Shown: positions 62,073-64,000 of the stretch, in pieces
How the letters are laid out: every line of letters begins with the position of its first letter
How positions within the stretch are numbered: position 1 is the stretch's first letter
DNA from: Mariniflexile maritimum
GTDB taxonomy: Bacteria > Bacteroidota > Bacteroidia > Flavobacteriales > Flavobacteriaceae
Length of the DNA: 64,000 nt
Assembly: GCF_009746565.1 (NCBI RefSeq)
Contig: NZ_WRPN01000001.1
Location: 576,923 to 640,922 of the forward strand
Direction of reading: 5' to 3'
The notes under the pieces: generated by a model
What the model was told of the DNA's origin: nothing
Databases searched by the model: none
What the model saw: only the letters and a program-made list of their open reading frames with translations
Translations under genes and position numbers: made by a program

Positions 62073-63608
62073 TTAACCTAACCAACCATCCCTATCCAAA
62101 CTTCGGTATTGAATTGCTTCACTTATATGCGCCCCGTTTATGGCTTCAACACCTTCCAAATCGGCAATGGTTCTCGATACCTTTAAAATCCTATCATAGG
62201 CACGTGCCGAAAGGTTTAAACGTTCCATGGCGGTTTTTAGGAGTTGTTTGGAAGGCTCGTCGAGAACACAGTGTTTTCTAATCTGTTTGGTGTTCATTTG
62301 CGCATTGTAATGCACCTTTTCAGAATCGGCAAAACGCTGGGTTTGAATATTTCTAGCCGCCATTACACGTTGTCTGATTTCTACGGAAGTTTCACTTTTA
62401 CGGTCATCCGAAAGTTTTTCAAAGGGCACGGGCGTAACTTCAATATGAATATCAATCCTATCCAACAAAGGCCCTGAAATTTTACTTAAATACCGCTGCA
62501 TTTCGGCAGGACTGGACGTTACGGGCGCATTGGGGTCGTTAAAATAACCACCTGGACTGGGGTTCATGCTTGCCACCAACATAAAACTGCTGGGATAGGT
62601 TACCGTGAATTTGGCCCTTGAAATAGTGACTTCCCTATCCTCCAAAGGTTGGCGCATCACTTCCAAAACCTCGCGTTTAAATTCGGGAAGCTCATCTAAA
62701 AACAGCACGCCGTTGTGGGACAAGGATATTTCACCGGGTTGCGGGTAACTACCACCGCCCACCAAGGCGACGTTTGAAATGGTGTGGTGCGGACTTCTAA
62801 AAGGGCGTTGTGCCATCAACCCGGTTTCCTTAACCCTGCCCACTACCGAATGGATTTTCGTGGTTTCTAAGGCTTCGTGAAGCGTCATGGGCGGTAAAAT
62901 ACTGGGCAAACGTTTTGCCAACATGGTTTTTCCGGCACCGGGCGGCCCTATTAAAATGATGTTATGGCCACCGGCCGCGGCAATTTCCATGCAGCGTTTA
63001 ATGCCTTCTTGACCTTTAACATCAGAAAAGTCGAACTCGGGGTAATTTAGGTTTTTTTCGAATTCCTCGCGGGTATTGATGATGGTTTGTTCGAGCGCTT
63101 CACCGCTATCAAAAAAATCAATGACTTGTTTGATGTTGTCGATACCGTAAATCTCTAAATTGTCAACAATCGCAGCCTCTTTCGCGTTTTGACTGGGCAG
63201 GATAAAGCCTTTAAACCCTTCCTCCCTAGCCTTTACCGCTATGGGCAACGCCCCCTTTATGGGCTGCAAGCTGCCATCGAGCGAGAGTTCGCCCATGATG
63301 ACGTACTTTTCCAAATCATCCGATTTTATTTGATCGGTTGATGCTAAAATGCCAATGGCCAAGGTTAAATCGTAGGCAGAACCTTCTTTTCGTAAATCGG
63401 CGGGCGACATGTTGATTATGATTTTTTTACCCGGAATTCTATATCCGTTATTTTGTAGTGCGGCCGCAATACGGAAATTGCTTTCCTTTATAGCGTTATC
63501 GGGCAAACCTACCAAGTGGTAGCCTACACCCTTATCGGTATTCACTTCAACGGTTACCGTGGTGGCTTCCACACCAAAAACGGCACTTCCAAAAACTTTT
63601 TTAAGCAT
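62073..63608 (-). CDS. comM: YifB/ComM family Mg-chelatase-like AAA+ ATPase
   Basis: A 511-residue protein. The N-terminal Lon-protease-like S16 fold (residues ~1-170; starts [20 protein letters not shown]) precedes an AAA+ domain with Walker [21 protein letters not shown] (~221-240) and Walker [13 protein letters not shown], and a C-terminal Mg-chelatase domain ending [10 protein letters not shown]. In naturally competent bacteria ComM acts as a branch-migration helicase that aids uptake of long heterologous DNA. It is a single gene. A promoter must lie in 63609-63700. Confidence 0.93.
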   Translation of the reverse strand: MLKKVFGSAVFGVEATTVTVEVNTDKGVGYHLVGLPDNAIKESNFRIAAALQNNGYRIPGKKIIINMSPADLRKEGSAYDLTLAIGILASTDQIKSDDLEKYVIMGELSLDGSLQPIKGALPIAVKAREEGFKGFILPSQNAKEAAIVDNLEIYGIDNIKQVIDFFDSGEALEQTIINTREEFEKNLNYPEFDFSDVKGQEGIKRCMEIAAAGGHNIILIGPPGAGKTMLAKRLPSILPPMTLHEALETTKIHSVVGRVKETGLMAQRPFRSPHHTISNVALVGGGSYPQPGEISLSHNGVLFLDELPEFKREVLEVMRQPLEDREVTISRAKFTVTYPSSFMLVASMNPSPGGYFNDPNAPVTSSPAEMQRYLSKISGPLLDRIDIHIEVTPVPFEKLSDDRKSETSVEIRQRVMAARNIQTQRFADSEKVHYNAQMNTKQIRKHCVLDEPSKQLLKTAMERLNLSARAYDRILKVSRTIADLEGVEAINGAHISEAIQYRSLDRDGWLG

Positions 63609-63975
63609 AGTATTTGTTTACTGCTTAAATGTAAGAAATGTATCTTTTAATTTTCAGTTTCCATTCAAAATTTTATTTGATGCTTTTTTATTTCTTCAAT
63701 CCACATAGAATTTATATGAATACACTTAAAAAAAGAAGTTGGCAAAGAAATTAGAAAAGCTATTTCTTATTGCTGCTATTTATGCTAAAAGTACATTCCG
63801 GTAAAAAAAAAAAGAATGTTATTGATGTATTACCCGAAACGAAATGTAGTTACTGGATAAATTGAAAATAAGCCGATTGTAAGCTTCCCCAAAATTCGGC
63901 CATTTAAAAATAGAATTCGACAAGCGACGCAGGAGCGCGTTCAGTAAGAATTATTAAATTTAAATCCGAAAACTT
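63609..63975. other. AT-rich gap without a recognisable intact gene
   Basis: A 367-bp stretch upstream of yifB. On the plus strand one frame reads VKKKKNVIDVLPETKCSYWIN before a stop (about 63803-63865), which resembles neither neighbour and may be a gene remnant. GCGACGCAGGAGCG at 63924-63937 is an inverted copy of a 14-mer in the dnaK-sdaA repeat. Nothing else is supported. Confidence 0.3.
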
Positions 63976-64000
63976 ATGAAGACAACCCATTTTACAGAAA
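63976..64000 (+). CDS. Possible start of a gene running off the right edge
   Basis: ATG at 63976 is followed by eight sense codons (MKTTHFTE) to the end. Too short to judge; included as a possible partial start only. Confidence 0.2.

Noticed and set aside
1..64000. CRISPR array, prophage or complete insertion sequence
   Set aside because: No regularly spaced repeats, integrase, capsid, terminase or intact transposase frame was seen anywhere in the window.

Overview
The window is chromosomal DNA from a member of the Bacteroidetes, almost certainly family Flavobacteriaceae (marine or soil Tamlana/Algibacter/Formosa-like; genus not determinable by eye). Supporting signs are the AT-rich, gene-dense layout, a TonB-dependent receptor with a flavobacterial-type barrel, a menaquinone pathway, a bacilliredoxin of the bacillithiol system, PG_1098-type THUMP-like methyltransferase, and a textbook Bacteroidetes promoter (TTTG-N19-TATCTTTG) ahead of sdaA. 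No rRNA, intact tRNA, CRISPR array, prophage or complete insertion sequence was seen.

Layout. 1-8.4 kb: tamB (runs off the left edge) diverges from a run of tsaD, rsmE, a DUF4159 protein and two more methyltransferases, which faces an alpha-oxoamine synthase. 8.6-20.5 kb: a cysteine-synthase-like PLP enzyme, an S9 oligopeptidase, ybaB, threonine aldolase, prfB with its programmed +1 frameshift, a HAD hydrolase plus ArsC-like pair, a TonB receptor, then mnmE and an S1/CvfB protein. 20.6-24.4 kb: DUF2853, menD, isochorismate synthase and a hotdog thioesterase (menaquinone branch). 24.5-27 kb: an arsR-arsM-arsC operon. 27-37 kb: aldo/keto reductase, nitronate monooxygenase with repeated palindromes upstream, dnaK, sdaA, panB, a pseudouridine synthase and an aldehyde dehydrogenase.

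37.3-39.3 kb is a compact signalling operon of a small anchored protein, a seven-helix membrane protein and a HisKA_3-type histidine kinase. 39.3-46.5 kb has a sulfurtransferase, a dicarboxylate symporter, and a TetR regulator diverging from a run that looks like an envelope pH/ion-stress island (beta-carbonic anhydrase lipoprotein, DUF2490 protein, NhaA, coiled-coil lipoprotein, small MscS). 46.6-56.5 kb: aroC, a small outer-membrane barrel, trmH, a large lipoprotein, a long RluA-type enzyme, a gamma-glutamylcyclotransferase, a frameshifted ytxJ, clpB and an unknown protein. 56.7-59.3 kb: two adjacent deoC genes, a tiny gene framed by a 56-bp direct repeat, and deoD. 59.3-64 kb: pxpCBA (5-oxoprolinase), a probable broken small lipoprotein gene, and yifB/comM.

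Most of the window is ordinary core genome. The items most worth a second look are: (1) a 42-bp ungapped element shared by the dnaK and clpB upstream regions, a candidate heat-shock promoter/operator; (2) three near-identical palindromes between the nitronate monooxygenase and its divergent neighbour; (3) a deoC paralogue that keeps the Schiff-base lysine but has lost the second catalytic lysine and the phosphate-site motif; (4) the 56-bp duplicated deoC 3' end that brackets a 63-codon gene; and (5) the three-gene sensor operon. I did not find a convincing large, wholly novel system.
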